Part shown: one piece after another, positions 36,961 to 49,924 of the stretch
Position numbering within the stretch: the first letter of the stretch is position 1
How the letters are laid out: every line of letters begins with the position of its first letter
DNA from: Adiantum capillus-veneris
Lineage: Eukaryota; Streptophyta; Polypodiopsida; Polypodiales; Pteridaceae
Direction of reading: 5' to 3'
DNA: 64,000 nucleotides
Assembly: GCA_014529385.2 (NCBI GenBank)
Contig: CM043944.1
Location: 81,834,384 to 81,898,383 of the forward strand
Notes under the pieces: model-generated
The model's database searches: none
The model's input: the letters and a program-made list of their open reading frames with translations, nothing else
Told to the model about the DNA's origin: nothing
Program-made: the position numbers and the translations under genes

Positions 36961-39900
36961 TCACTCCTCATCCTCCTCTGTGATGAGCCCAATCTTCTTC
37001 CAACAAGAGAAAGCGAATTGTCCCTTCTCGTTCAGGCTGAGCAAGGACCGCATATTGAGATTTGTGCGGCAATGATAAAGGCGATACACATTGATTGTTG
37101 CATTTAGAGACTCCTTAAACCATTCGACTCCATACACTGCCTCTCCATTGGGGATGGCTTCCATGACATCCCACGCAAACTTGATTCTATTCTCAAGATT
37201 GTCGGTTATCATGAAAAGAAAGAGAAGTGTGATACGATAGCTAGTGAACGGTTTCACAAAAATAATACAAGCAATACCCATTTATAGCACTTGTGGGAAT
37301 ATTAAATTATTGCTTTATTCACGATGTGACACATAAATAACCACCTTCCAAATTTGAAAATTGCTTGAAAAAAACTGCAAAACAATGCACCAAAATGTGG
37401 CCATCATAGATAAAATTAGAACCTGGTAGTATTATCCATTTTGTGAACTGACATACAAAAAATTGAAAATGGAAAATGCTATGCATCCATGCCTAGATAG
37501 GTCCTGCCTTGGCTCAGTGCCCTGAATATATTAGCATCTGCCAAAATTGGTTGATGGATAAACATGTTCTCATTTTGGCTTAACCCAAGCACACGCAGAT
37601 AAATAAAATACAAATGTTTACATGCAAGATATGGCTTTTGCTTTCTCACCTGTTCCATGAAGTCTGGACATGTGCACGATGGCTGGTTGCAAATACAAAC
37701 ATTGTACAACCGGACATGACCATCTTCAACTTTGGTCTCTACTTTGAAGACCTCATGAACACTATCTGCCCCAGATATCTCTTTTATGACCTTAGCTCTC
37801 AGCACTAGCACTAGACTGATCTTGCGAGAAGAGTCCACGAAAATGGAAGTTCAGTATTGTACACGCACACCATCTTGCACTGTGGCTCGTGTACTGCCTT
37901 GGGGAGTGGATGTATCTTTTGACTTCCAAGGAGAATTGGTTGTATTTTGTGAAGGAACAACCAATGTTACAGTAGAGATTCCTTCTTTTTTGAACTCCAC
38001 TTGATACCCCCCTTCATGCAATATTTTCACCTCATCCTCAGACAGGTTGGCGCCCACATGCACGGTCCAAATGTGTGGTCGATGGTGAGGCTGGGGCTCA
38101 ATGTTTTGGTCTACTATGTGGCAATGCAAGACATGATCCGAACAAAACCAAAATCACTGGCGCACCACACCATTCGGATGCTTTCTATATCCTTCAAAAG
38201 ATAGGGGCCGGTATACCAAGGCTTGAACCTGCAATACTGCTTCCACACCTTCGTCCTCTTCTTGGAGTGCCACTACGTGTGACTCTACTACCTTGTGGAG
38301 TTTGTTGTATGGCACACATTGCCTCATTGACCTTGCATTCCACTACATATTGCCCACCCAAACCTATACTTTGTTTTGGGGTTTGTGACATCCCTTCTTG
38401 TGCAAAGTTGATCTTACAGGGTCTTCCACACTTCTTGCAATCTTTAATGACCAAAATGTACTCAGGCCTATGCAATCCATCATCTTTTTTTTTTCGAGAA
38501 AAAGATCCTTATATTAGTTAATGAATCTGCCCATGGGGCTACAACCACCTCTACAAGAGAGGGCTACAACAATCTTTGTGTATGTGTTGAGAAGCTTGCA
38601 CCACATACTTTGTTGTGTGTTGATTCAAGCTTTGCTTCCAATGGAAAAGACAAGAACGCTCTAGACCGCTCATTGTATTAGTCTTGTCGCCACCATTGAA
38701 AACAATTCGAACTGCATTCCAATTTGCTTGAGCTTTGTCCACCATGAAGCCAAATAAATTAGCTCTTTCACACCCACATGATAGCATTACATCATTGAGG
38801 CACTCCCAAAACAGACGTTACGTTTCCATGTCTTCCTCTTTCATTTCCAAGTTGCAATAGTTAGAAGGTCCTGCATGTTGTAAACAAATTGTTAGAGAGG
38901 GAGTCAAAGGCAACCCACATTGATGTCAAGGTGCACCATGTACCTTGGATCATAGACATGACATGCCATAGTCACCCAATCGTTCACGCGTTTAGTGTGA
39001 TCAAAATGGATCCATGCACGTCGAAGATCGGCATCTTCGTCTTGTCTCATTTGGTTCACCAGGTCCACACCGGATGCTGGACCAATTGTGGACATTTTGA
39101 AGACATAATATTTCTCTCCCTCTGTACCTTGACCAGGAAACCTACTTCCATTAAAAAAATCATATGTGCAGTCTCGCTTCAGCTTTAGGATCGCATCAAT
39201 GCCAAAAGATTCTTTGTCACCACTCTCCGTAAACTAGATACTGACCTTCAAAACCTAGCAATGTTTGTAATGTTCAGAGCAAAAATAATTCAGCATAGAG
39301 TTTTGCATTGAACTAAGAATCTGAGAAATGCACATACCAATTATCTTGCACCAATGGTCCCAAATCCTCAGCAATTGCAAATAGATGTTGCTCACCTAAA
39401 GTTCCCTTGTTGATGTTGCTGCAAAGAAGTGTTGTACTTATAATTTCTTTTGCCAAACACATTTAAACCTTCCTGGCTCCTACATGTGGATCAACGGTCA
39501 AAATCCTTTGCACCATCACCTTGGTGTTGTCCGTTAGTGTTTTGGATATGCCGTTGCGCACATCGTGTCTATGTGTGCCACGATGAATCATGACTTTGGT
39601 GGCCGTCTCATCTGATGGCATGACATAATACACTACACAATCACATTTTGCAGTACAGAAAGCAATTGCTTTACAAAAGTGGCATGTAAGGATCTTATCT
39701 CCAATCTTACAACATTGTCGGGGTGCAAGTGCCTTTTGTATGTACCCGTTGAAATGACTTTATTGGGAATATGGTAATTAACCAAGTGTGCATATTGTTC
39801 ATTCATGCACTTTAGAGATCCTAGGCATTGACTAAGACGCACTACACCCAGGAAAACTATATTGGTTGTTTGTGACTTCGACCATAAATGAGCATCATAC

Positions 39901-40459
39901 TTATGCTCCATTGCATCCATATGGTGCAACCTCCCCATGGTGGAAATTCTAAAACAAGATCACCATTGTAAGCCCTTGGAATCTTTGTAACTTGTTCCAC
40001 TTGTTGTATTTGCATTAAAAGATTTGCCAATGTACCCATCTTTTTGGCATGCAGAAGTTTTTGTCTTGTACTCCTTTTGAAGCTATTTGGAAGCAAAAAT
40101 TGAGGCGGGGTGTAAAGATCTACTATCTCCTTCTGAGCAAAGTGCACCTCTAGCAGACTATCCACAATGGCAATGGGAGTCGTGCTAGGTGAGCCTGCAT
40201 GGTGTGCTTGATGGGACACGTTGACTTTGTATTTACGTGAAAGCTGTTCATTCAATACATAGATGATTTCACCCAAATTGTTGAGCGTCCATTCAAGAGG
40301 CAGAGCCGTCTCAATATCACCAACTTCGATCAGTGCATCTAAAGTTGTAAATTGCATTGGATAAATTATTTCTAAAAGAAATGATTCAGATATTATAAAA
40401 TTACCATTGTAAAAAGGATAAGAAAGTTCTTTATCAAGAAACAATAAAGAACATGCCAT
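36961..40459 (-). pseudogene. MULE-type transposase with SWIM zinc finger (copy A)
   Basis: Reads right to left in several frames, so it is broken or carries introns. The N-terminal part (40459-39860) has TLNNLGEIIYVLNEQL and LVLEFPPWGG. Next come MEHKYDAHLW and a zinc motif CHFCKAIAFCTAKCDC (about 39635-39690), then MIHRGTHRHDVRNGI. The DDE-like part includes AWIHFDHTKR with HVYDPRYMVHLDINVG (39095-38904), GFMVDKAQANW and LERSCLFHWKQSL (38787-38551), which fit the second acidic residue and CxxH of Mutator-like transposases. The C-terminal SWIM finger CTC-x15-CKH lies at 37614-37676; a further frame ends at 36961. Such enzymes cut and paste DNA in the nucleus. I found no terminal inverted repeats by eye. 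Confidence 0.72.
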
Positions 40460-40656
40460 AATAATAAGTTAAACAAGTAATTGAGCATAAGATCTCATTA
40501 TAACAACTAACAAATTGTTTATATACTCACGACTAATAATATAGCCGTTATAAATTTATATTTAATAATATTTTAATAGATTTATTTTAAAATAATATAT
40601 TAACAACAAATAATTCAAAAATTATTTATTAAAAATATATAAATCTCTTTTAATAT
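40460..40656. other. A/T-rich upstream region of the MULE gene
   Basis: Nearly pure A/T (ATTTATTTTAAAATAATATA-like), between the transposase start and the palindrome block; a candidate promoter region by position only. Confidence 0.4.
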
Positions 40657-40791
40657 TTGTGTGTGTGTGTGTGTGCGCGCACGCGAATATGTATGTGTGT
40701 GTTTAAAGAAGGGAACTGTGAGTGTGTGTGGCAAACGCGCGCATGCACATACACGCATGTGTGGGGCACACACACACACTCACACCAAGTG

Positions 40792-40833
<42 letters not shown>

Positions 40834-42050
40834 GTGTGTGTGTAGGAGGGGAGGCAGCATGCGTGAGCCACACGCTGCCACGCGATGGCGTGTGGCCCCA
40901 CGTGGCCCCTTCCCCACGCGCCAAGGGAAAAGTGGTTGACCATGTGGCCACGCGCAGGCCGCCCCATGGCCAGGTGCTTTGCCACTGGGCCGTAGGGTGA
41001 TACGTGGCCCTTGGGCCAAGCACCAGCCAACGGCCCATGGTCCCCATGCGCCAAGGGGCAACGCAGGGCCACACACCATCGCATGGCAGCATGTGGCCCT
41101 CTGGCAATTGCGCATACACACACACCCCCACACAGGTGTGTATGTGTGTCTGTGAACAAACAAACATACACACATACACGTTGAGTGTGTGTATGTGTGG
41201 GGGGGAGGGCGGCATGTGTGGGCCACACGCTGCCACGCAATGGTCTGTGCCAACACATGGTCCCTTGGCGCTTGGCGCTTGGCGCCCAATGCCGTTGGGG
41301 AGCCATGCGTCGCCCAACGGCCCACCTAGTGGCATATCACATGGCCACAAGGCAGCCACGTAGGCGGCCTCGTGGCCACATGGGATACCACATGTATCGT
41401 CGTCAGCCGTCGGTACATGTGACATGCCACGGTGGTTGGTAGCACTACCATGTCCGCAGCACGACGGCCAGCAGGTGGCATGCCACGTGTACTCTTGTTG
41501 TTTTAAGAGGCCACGTGTATTGCCACCCAGCGGACAGTACACGTGCCATGCCACCTGATCGCCGCGCTGCCAATGTGGCAACACGACGTCCACCATCGCA
41601 TGCCACGTTTATTGTCGGCTATCGACGATACACGTGGCCACGAGGCGACCTGCGTGGCCACGTGGTCTTCCATTGGGCCGTTGGGCGACATGTGGCCCTT
41701 GGGCCACGCGTCGCCCAATGGCCCTTGGCATATGGGGACGTCCCCATGCGCCAAGGGGCCACGCGGAGCCACACATCACCACATGGAAACGTGTGGCCAC
41801 GCATGCCGCCCCCCCACACACACAAGCGTGTGTGTGTGTTGTCACACACACATGCGCACGTGTGTGTGTGTGTGTGTGTGTTGTGTCACACACATACACA
41901 CACCCGTGTGGGGGTGTGTGTGTGTGTATGCACGCTTGCCACAAACACACACCACCGCACGGGTGTATGTGTGTGTGTGCTTGCCACATACACACACATC
42001 CGTGCGCGTCACACACACACATATTCACCACACACACACTTGTATTAATA
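40657..42050. repeat. Long imperfect palindromes, GTG/CAC and TGGCCACG-rich
   Basis: About 1.4 kb of GC-rich alternating sequence with few stops on either strand. Two foldback units are visible. Unit 1 is centred near 41.0 kb (40850-40920 is the reverse complement of about 41050-41110). Unit 2 is centred near 41515: CAGGTGGCATGCCACGTGTA at 41472 onward pairs with 41536-41557 at 21 of 22 bases, and matching blocks extend outward (41390-41410 with 41615-41640; 41305-41325 with 41675-41695). (GT)n and (CA)n runs occupy the outer ends. Long frames here are low-complexity and I reject them. Confidence 0.8.
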
Positions 42051-42337
42051 TATTTTTTTAATATTAAAAAATATATTTATTATTTGAAACTTTATAAAGA
42101 GCTTGCCATAGTTCTTTTTCAAGTTCTGTCCATCTCAGCTTCTCTATCTTAAACTCATTTCTCTCCATCCTTCCATCTCTGCTTCTCTATCTTAAATTCA
42201 TTTCTCTGTCAAGCTTTCACTTGATCTCACTTTCTTTTTCTCAAGCTCTTAACTTCTCATCTCTTTTCCTCTTTCAAGTTCTCAATTTCTCATAAGCCAT
42301 AACTTTCTCTATTTCTCTCTATTTCTTTAGCTAAATT

Positions 42338-44929
42338 ATGAGGACAAGAAATCAATCAAAAAACAATGGTGTCGTAAATGAAGTTTATGCTACTACGTTG
42401 CAAGAAGTTTCTCCACGATGCACTCAAGAGAGCAAACAATCTCAAGCCGTAAGCTCTCTAGATCGGATTGTGTCCGTCGTAATTGGTGAGGGTGGAACAA
42501 GTGGAGAATTGAGCCATTGTGTGGAAACTGCTACCACAACAGAAGACACAAGAGCTGAAGCGTTTGGAAATGTGGTTGACAAGCATATTTCTTTGGGTTG
42601 GGTGGATTCTCATAGAGCTCCCTATGATGGAAAACTTACGTGCTTACCTCTATGCCGACTTCTTTCAAACCCCGCCATCGGCATGCTGATGACCATGTGA
42701 CAGATTTACAACTCTCCATTGCAAATAAAAGCTACCAACCAACCATGGTAAGATTTATTGTAAGTGAGCGGATTCCTGGGGACGATCATAAGCAATTCTC
42801 TCATTGTGGTCACACTTCAAGAGATCTTGCGATGTCATATGACTTGGACGAGGAGCTTCTTCTAATCCCCAAGCTTAGTCACATGGTCGAGAGGTAGTTT
42901 GTGGTTTGGGATGGAATTCACAGATTGGAGGCATAGATGCGGTGGATGAACGAGAACGACATCCCCATTCAAGAGTCACCGTGGGTGGAGTGCATGCTTG
43001 TGGATTTTCAACCCCATGAGACAGTGGAGTTTCTATTGGTTTTGGGAATGATAAACATGTAAATCCAATTGTTTCTTGTAAATGTAAATGCGTCTTATTG
43101 TTTTTGACAATGTATATTACATCCGAGTGTTAAACACGGCCACAAGGGTTTCAGTCTCTCACACCACTGCGCATGATATATTCATGATGAGAAAGTTAGG
43201 GCTGGCAGACCCACCTTCACTCCTGCAAAAAATTTTTAAAAGAGCATGACTGGTAGCAGAGAGGGCTTTGAACTTTAGGGGTCCAAACAAACCAAAGTGG
43301 CTAAAATTGCCAATGATCGTCCTTGCTCAACGCATTTGGAAGGTATGCTTGAAAGCAATGCTAAATGAGCATGTGATTTGATTATGATTTTTATTATATA
43401 TGTTTTGATTGTGTCATTTGCAAATGATAGGAAGAGTTTGATGCTATGTACAATAGTAAAATTGAAGGGCTTCCATCAAAAGGGAGCTTAGACTACGACT
43501 TGGCACCTGACACATACGAGCAAATTATCGTTTTTGCGCTATCTTAAACAGAGCAATATTTCACGTGCAAAGGGCTTGATATAGCAACAATTACAAATCC
43601 AAAAAATGGCAACGACTTTTTTCAAAAATGTATATCATTTACAGGCTGGGACGAGAAGACCACCAAAATGACACCATCTAGAGTGGCAGAGGTTGCACGG
43701 GCACACATTAGCCCACAAGAGTAAGTAAATGTTGTAAGTCATTTGATATCTTTCTCTTTTGATTATGTCTCAATGAAAAAGAAGACTCCCTTTTCCTATG
43801 CTAGGAAGTGCCGCTTAATCGACTCACTCCAAGGTGGAGATGCAACTTTGAAAGAGAATGGCATAGGGTTGACGGAGAAGGCATGGATCCAATGGCTTTG
43901 CTAATGCGTGTATTCGTGGCGATTGGAAAGGTGGATCAAGTGATTATGTCCTCGAATCTGTATATTGGTGATCTAACTTGTGTCCTTTTATTTGCTGTAG
44001 GACAATGCTTGAGATGGCCGAGAAAATAGAGGGCGAGAATCAACATGTTGCAGACCTACATGAGAAGGCTGAAAAGAGGCATGGTTGCACACTCGCACAC
44101 ACATTACACAAATACAAACAGAACCACTTTGGTAAAGCCTTCAAGAAGTGGAGTGCATGGATCAAGTCCACACAAGATCTTAAAGAGCAACCCCACTTCG
44201 CTTGCATAGCATGGTGCATGTTCTACATGTTGGATATCTTTGCTAGACACATTACGTATGTTTTGTAGGTTACACTAATCTTGTCATGGTGGCACAAAAC
44301 ATTATTTATTGTCTTGTAGATGGTGGAGATATGCTCTAGTCTTCCCCATTCTCGAGCATCCTAGTGATGCATGGTGCATGTCAGAGAGAGAGGAGATGGC
44401 GGGCTTATATCCGGACGTGTGGATAGATGACTTGTGGCCAAAGAGAGTGTGGGAAAAGTGTCCTTGGTGGCTAGATTACCTGGATAAGGAGTACTGACCC
44501 AAAGAGGAAGCACTTTACATAGGTATCGTACTATGTAGATTTTGCCTTTCCCATGCAATATGACATGGGCACAGTAACCTTCATTTTTTAATCAATAGCG
44601 GAGCATAATGCTTCACAAAATAACGTCATTGTGATAGAGAATGCACTCTCTCCAAACAAAACAAAGAAATTGGCCTCAAAGAAGACCCAAATATTGGCTC
44701 CGTATCGGTCCCGCAAGCCCCCTTGGCTGACCGGCAATGTGGGAAGAGAAGGAAGAGAGCTATGGCCTTCAATGATAGTGAGAGGGAGCATGTAGTTGAG
44801 GAGCATTATGTAGAGGTCAGCGATAGTGCTCAAAGCCTTGGTGCTATGAGCCACAATGTATCAACACTTTCCTTCACTCCAAGACCAGTAGGGGGCACCC
44901 GGGAGTCACCTCCATCTTCACCATCATAG
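42338..44929 (+). pseudogene. Multi-exon gene with a ParB/sulfiredoxin-like DGxHRLEA motif, decayed
   Basis: ATG 42338 (MRTRNQSKNNG). After a frame change near 42640 the frame reads MVRFIVSERIPGDD, DLDEELLLIPKLSH, then FVVWDGIHRLEA and MRWMNENDIP. DGxHRxxA is the nucleotide-binding motif of ParB/Srx-fold proteins. TAG codons stand at two positions, after VER and after RLEA, where Trp would fit. Later exons are supported by splice-like borders: GTAAGT at 43721 with TAG before 43804; TAG before about 44001; GTATGT at about 44257 with TAG before about 44321; a last border near 44598. They encode EMAEKIEGENQHVADLHEK, HFGKAFKKWSAWIK, WWRYALVFPILEHPSDAW and a basic/acidic tail. Divergent from the MULE gene across the palindromes, so possibly the second gene of one element. 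Confidence 0.55.
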
Positions 44930-45477
44930 GGTAGGTCTATAGAGGACCTATAGGACATGGCCAGAGTGGTCGGAGAAAACCCTCCAGGTATGTGAAAATG
45001 GTTAATCTTGAGTTGTTCTCTTTAGCATTGCATGCAAGATATATTTAATCTTACGTTGAGCATACAAATATGATTGTAGAGCCATGCCACCTTGCAGTGC
45101 ATGCTAGTGTCAAGTGTTTGGTGAAAGATATTCATGATGTGTTGTCCAATGACAGGTAAGCCATGCTATTTTGCCTTCCTAGTTATGTCCACAATTTTAG
45201 TGCTAACAAAGATTTTGATATCTATGCGATCACTATGTAGATTCTTGGGCTCTCTAGCAGAAACAGGGCAAATGAACCCCAACTTGAGATTGGGTAGCGT
45301 ACATTTGATGTACATGGCCTTTCCCATACACACTAGGCTACATGCAGCTAGCACGGGTGGAGTTCCTTTATGGAACCAGTGGGATAGCGAGCTTGTGGAT
45401 GTTGTATTCCTTCTCGCAACGGAGTTTCTTTGGGTTGATGGCATGGTTGTGGCGACATGTCATGCAGAACATCTGTA
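44930..45477 (+). other. Region after the ParB-like gene, possible last exons
   Basis: A 114-codon frame (45134-45478) ends with FLWVDGMVVATCHAEHL and overlaps splice-like borders. I recognise no domain and cannot say whether it belongs to the preceding gene. Confidence 0.35.
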
Positions 45478-46445
45478 GCATGACCATAAATGCTACTGTA
45501 AATTCACAGGTTTAGGCAACACAAATTGTAGATTTTTTTATTTAGGCAGCATGACCATAAATGCAAACTCACTAATTTTAAGCAGCAATAGTAGATCCCT
45601 CATTTAGCTAGCACAACTGCAGATTTGTTGATTTAGGAAACACAACCATAAATGTAAATCCACCAGTTTATGGACCGGAACATTACTGTAGATTCATGAT
45701 CTAGGCAACATACCCTATTGGTGTCAATTCTTTGATTTAGACAACACCAATTACAAAATCGTGCTGCACTGCCTAGTTGCCACTGCTACTAGTGTGATTT
45801 GTTAACTCGGGTATATGATGGAAATGATTTTGATTATATGGATTTGGATTTGATTTATGATGATATGATGCTAAGAGTGTTTATACATTTGGACTTGGAA
45901 TTGATGGAACTTGGATACTGAACGATGATTGTGACCAATGATATCTTGATACACTAGGATATGACATATGCAACTTATTCTAATGATATGGGATACTAGA
46001 ATATGTAGTATATGGATGACATAAAGCATAAGAAAATTAGTATATTTAAGTTTGTGAGATTTTATTTTGATACAAGATGATTCTATTTTAACCTCTTTTT
46101 TCTACAAATATGACCCATAGATTAATAACATAGCAACTAAGGATAGTTGCTTCCTTATCTAAGAGAGGTATGAACTAGGATTTGATTATGATGCAATAAT
46201 AATTATCTATTGTAGTTGACATGTGGCAAAGCACGACTGATTTATGGGCTATGAAATTGATAACTAGTTTATGGATATTTTATTAGTGGAGAGCTCTTTA
46301 TGAGCAATGGTCACTTTTATGTTTAGGTGGACAATTGAAATTATTTTTTGAGCATTGACAAAAATCTATAAATAAATATGTGCAAGAGGGAAATGCTCAC
46401 TCTTGCATGGGGAGAGATAGTACCCAATATTCTATGTCAATCTCT

Positions 46446-46500
<55 letters not shown>

Positions 46501-46680
46501 GTGTATCAACAAATAACATGTGTGATGGATTCTCAAGGTATGAAAATCCAGTTATGCACATGCTTTGTTATTTTGTGTGCATTTGCAGAGCCGCATCACC
46601 TCCTCTGCTACAATGGGGGATATTGTGGTGCCAATAAAATGTTTGAAAGTGGTCAATTCCTTACCATGTAGTCATGTTTC
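45478..46680 (+). mobile_element. Old relative of the LARD 3' end with part of an LTR
   Basis: The order matches 25690-26620: decayed GATTTAGGCAGC repeats, TGCTGCACTGCC with GGGTATATGATGGAAATG, GCAACTAAGGATAGTTGCTT, the purine tract AAGAGAGGTA, then an LTR-like start at 46171 (TGAACTAGG) with GTGCAAGAGGGAAATG. Divergence is much larger than between the two LTRs of the intact LARD, so this is an older member of the family. The 5' part is missing and the right edge is unclear. Confidence 0.7.
46446..46497. repeat. Compound microsatellite (CT)n(AT)n
   Basis: About 24 bp CT followed by about 28 bp TA. Confidence 0.9.
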
Positions 46681-47360
46681 TACTCTACCAATTATAGAAA
46701 TGTCAAAAAGTTGATGGCAACTTTTTGGAAAGCGGTCAATTCTTTGCCATGTAGTCATGTTCCTAGTTTCTTACTTATGGCAATGTCAACATAGTGTTGC
46801 ACCTTGTAATATTTTGGAATATTTGATGGACTGTAGAAATATGGGATATATTGAAATCGATATGTTCATTACTATGTAGTGTATGCATATGAATTGTGGT
46901 GCTAGTAAATTGTTTGAAATTGGTGAGTTCAAGTGTTCATATGGTGTTAGACATGTATGTGGGGTATTTTTGTCCGATGCCCATGGAATTATCTTGTAAG
47001 TTGAGGGAACTTTAGGAGAGAGTTTTGGGAGCAAGCTTTGAGAGTGAGCTTTTTTTTGGAGGAAAACCGCATTGCACAGAAAAATGAAAAGCTTTCTAAG
47101 TGGCTTGCTCAAAAATCTACACTCATTTTTGCAATTTTGCATGCTTAATGCAGTTTTGTGCTTGTTGCATTGAGGCGGTCCGGGGCGGGCAACAAGAAGA
47201 GTGGCCTCTAAGCACCCTTCTATGCTCCCATGTTGCTCAATTGGGTTGGGGTTGGAAAAAACAACAAACACACACACAAACCCACAACCTAACCCTACAC
47301 AAATTTGGGGCACCACCTAGTTTTGGATGTGAACTAGGACACGTAGAGAGAGAGAGAGGG

Positions 47361-47393
<33 letters not shown>

Positions 47394-49790
47394 CCTGATA
47401 CGTTGAAGCGTATCAACTATGATCAAGCAAACACAGATATATACGTGCGGAAGAGAGAGACAAGGGAGAAGGGGGTGCTTGTTGCACTAATACCTTCTTA
47501 CAAATCAGTCTTGACCAATCAAAGTAAGATTAGCATTTGTTTAATATATCTTGAGTAATTTACACCGCAACACATCACAAGATAATCCACCCCAATCACT
47601 GTCTTAAGGCTAGGGGAGTCCTCTCCACCCTGTCGCCCTCTTACAACATGTGGGATTTATGGCTAAATTGATAACAACACCCGGAGACAAGCTATCAAGA
47701 ACTTAAATAAAACACCAGGACACTTACACATCATTGTTGTCCATGCCTTCGCCTTGGAAGAGAGACAAAGTAGCCATGCTTAGTCCAAATCCACCCTCCT
47801 TGATTCAGTAAATGTTGGGCTTACACTTGTAGGAGAAATATAGTCTTCCTACTCTCAATTAAATGATCACTCTCTCTTACAATGACATAGAGCTCCCTTG
47901 CTAATCACCCCTAATACAACACATGCATGTGCATAAGCCAATGAGATTCCACTCAATCTCCTTCTCAAGAGATTGAGCTTGGCTTCTAAAGCTATAGCAT
48001 AGTGCTCTTGCTTATGGCTTCTCTTTTTCTGCAAGCTAGATCCTCCTTTTATAGAATTTTGAGGGCTAGGGTTACTCCTTTAACCATGGTTGGGCTCGAT
48101 TTTCAGCATTTTATCTATTTTTTGCTTGGAATTATCAAGAAGTTGGTGGGGATAGATGAAGAAAAGAGAGAGGAGAGAAATGGAGGTGATAGGACTTTTC
48201 ATAGTGGGTTAGTGTTAGTAGATTAGTAGAGTTAGTATTTTTATTAATTTACAAATGGAATTGGATATTTACAATGGGAGTATCCATGTAGGATACAAAT
48301 AAGAAAGATAAATGCTTAAGAGGTAAGAAAAAGGTGGATTTCTTGCAATTTTGATGCTCCAAGTGTCTTGAGTGAGGTCAATTTTGACGCTTGTTAACGG
48401 TCCACTGGCTTTGACGGTACGTTTTTTCTCCACTCTTGACCTTCCTTGGGAGCCAAGGTAATTGAAGATGAGTAATCAATCACCGTGATGCTGTTATTCA
48501 AAAGAAGAGGCTGAATTTTGTGGTTTGTTTCTATACATATGGGTGATTTGGAGGAGGAAAAATGAGACTAGGTGGTCAATTTTGGAATGGAAGTGTATGT
48601 AGGAGGCATGAGTTCACCATGGTTCCTCTTATTTTTCAAGGTTAAGGAGAAGGTGAGTAGGGTGCAGAGAGGAGAGGTGAGAGAGATGGGGATGATGAAT
48701 GGAGAAGTGTGTGTGAAAGAGGAAAATGATAAAGTGGAAGAAGAAGTGTGGTTGCATGGCATGGGCAAAACTGGGATCCACCAATTAAATCATAGCTCAC
48801 ATCTCGTAGCTCAAAAAAAATATGGAAAAATTTGAGGCAAAAGTTTAGCTCACGAGTTATAATTCTTGTTTTTATCACCTTTTCAAATTTGGACAGCAAG
48901 TGACCTTTAAGAATTCTGCAAAACCGACTATTTTTTTCACTGCACAAAGACCTTGTGGGGTCCCTCTTTGGATGATTCTTTTGAATGTCTCCAAGAGGGA
49001 GCCCTCCATAATACATGCATGCATGCCATATATCCTTGACCTTATTTTGTGGGTTTATAATTGAAGGTATTTCTGAGCTCCTGATATAAGTGAATAATAC
49101 AACTAAGAAAATCAAATATTGAGGGGTCTAAAAAATATGTACATGTCAAAATATAAATAATATAGGTGGAAAAATATAAAGGGGTCAACTTTAAAAGTAA
49201 ATCTCTCTCATTATGAAGCTACCATAAAAAGATGAATATTTTTTGTGTTCTAATTTATGAGAGTAAAAGAGAATAATTGTAGGAAGGAAAAATTCACAAC
49301 AGTGAAAATATATACACACAAATAAAACTAAATTTTTTTGGATTTGTGTTGGGGTGGAGTTACACCAAAAATAAGAGAAGCTTGCATGAAATATTTCTAT
49401 ATGGAATAAAGAGTATCCAAAATGGTAAGAAGATTTGTGGTAATGGTGAGTCAATGTACATAGCATACATACGCAAATAAAGTACACCTAAGTAGAAATA
49501 CTTGAATAAATACCAAAATAATCATGAAAAATCTTTATATTTAGGCCCTTTATGCAATGAAATATTTAAACATAAATGGGTCATAATATATTTTAATTTT
49601 ATTTATTTATTTTGGCTCAATTAGCCCAATGACTAACTAGCTAAGAATTTTAAGGAGATATGGGAAAAGTCCCTTAACTCTCACACGCCTATGTACAATA
49701 AAAATGGTAGGGATAGTCAAGTGTTTGGGTGATTTTGGTAGGGTGAGGTAGCTCACTATGGCAATTTGGATAGCCAAAAAACGGCTATCA
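46681..49790 (-). other. Non-coding stretch, its right part probably the 3' LTR of the Tat-like Ty3 element
   Basis: No protein recognised in 3.1 kb. The right edge (49790) directly follows a polypurine tract on the minus strand, so an LTR must start here, reading TGATAGCCGTTTTTTGGCTA. I could not find where it ends because no 5' LTR copy is present to compare. A GA tract lies at about 47346-47391. Confidence 0.45.
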
Positions 49791-49806
49791 TTAGCCCTCC
49801 CCCAGA
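49791..49806 (-). other. Polypurine tract of the Tat-like Ty3 element
   Basis: Minus strand TCTGGGGGAGGGCTAA, similar to the tract of element X at 14165-14186. Confidence 0.75.
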
Positions 49807-49924
49807 TGATGGTATATTCATGTACTATCATAAAACATCTTTTCCAAAGAGAGTGCTTATGAGTCCTTGACAAGATTTTCATTGTTTGGCCCCTTAGCAT
49901 TTTGGCTTGAGTTACACTCGTGCT

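Noticed and set aside
40650-42152. Overlapping open frames of up to about 297 codons on both strands
   Set aside because: They exist because GT/CA-rich and GC-rich palindromic DNA has few stop codons; the products are His/Thr/Val/Cys repeats with no domain.
46786-47316. Minus-strand 176-codon frame
   Set aside because: No recognisable domain, mixed composition and no relative in the window; probably chance in non-coding DNA.
47300-49790. Similarity of this stretch to the X LTR as its missing partner
   Set aside because: Only the purine tract and GA-rich composition are alike; I could not align longer blocks by eye, so I left the LTR border open.
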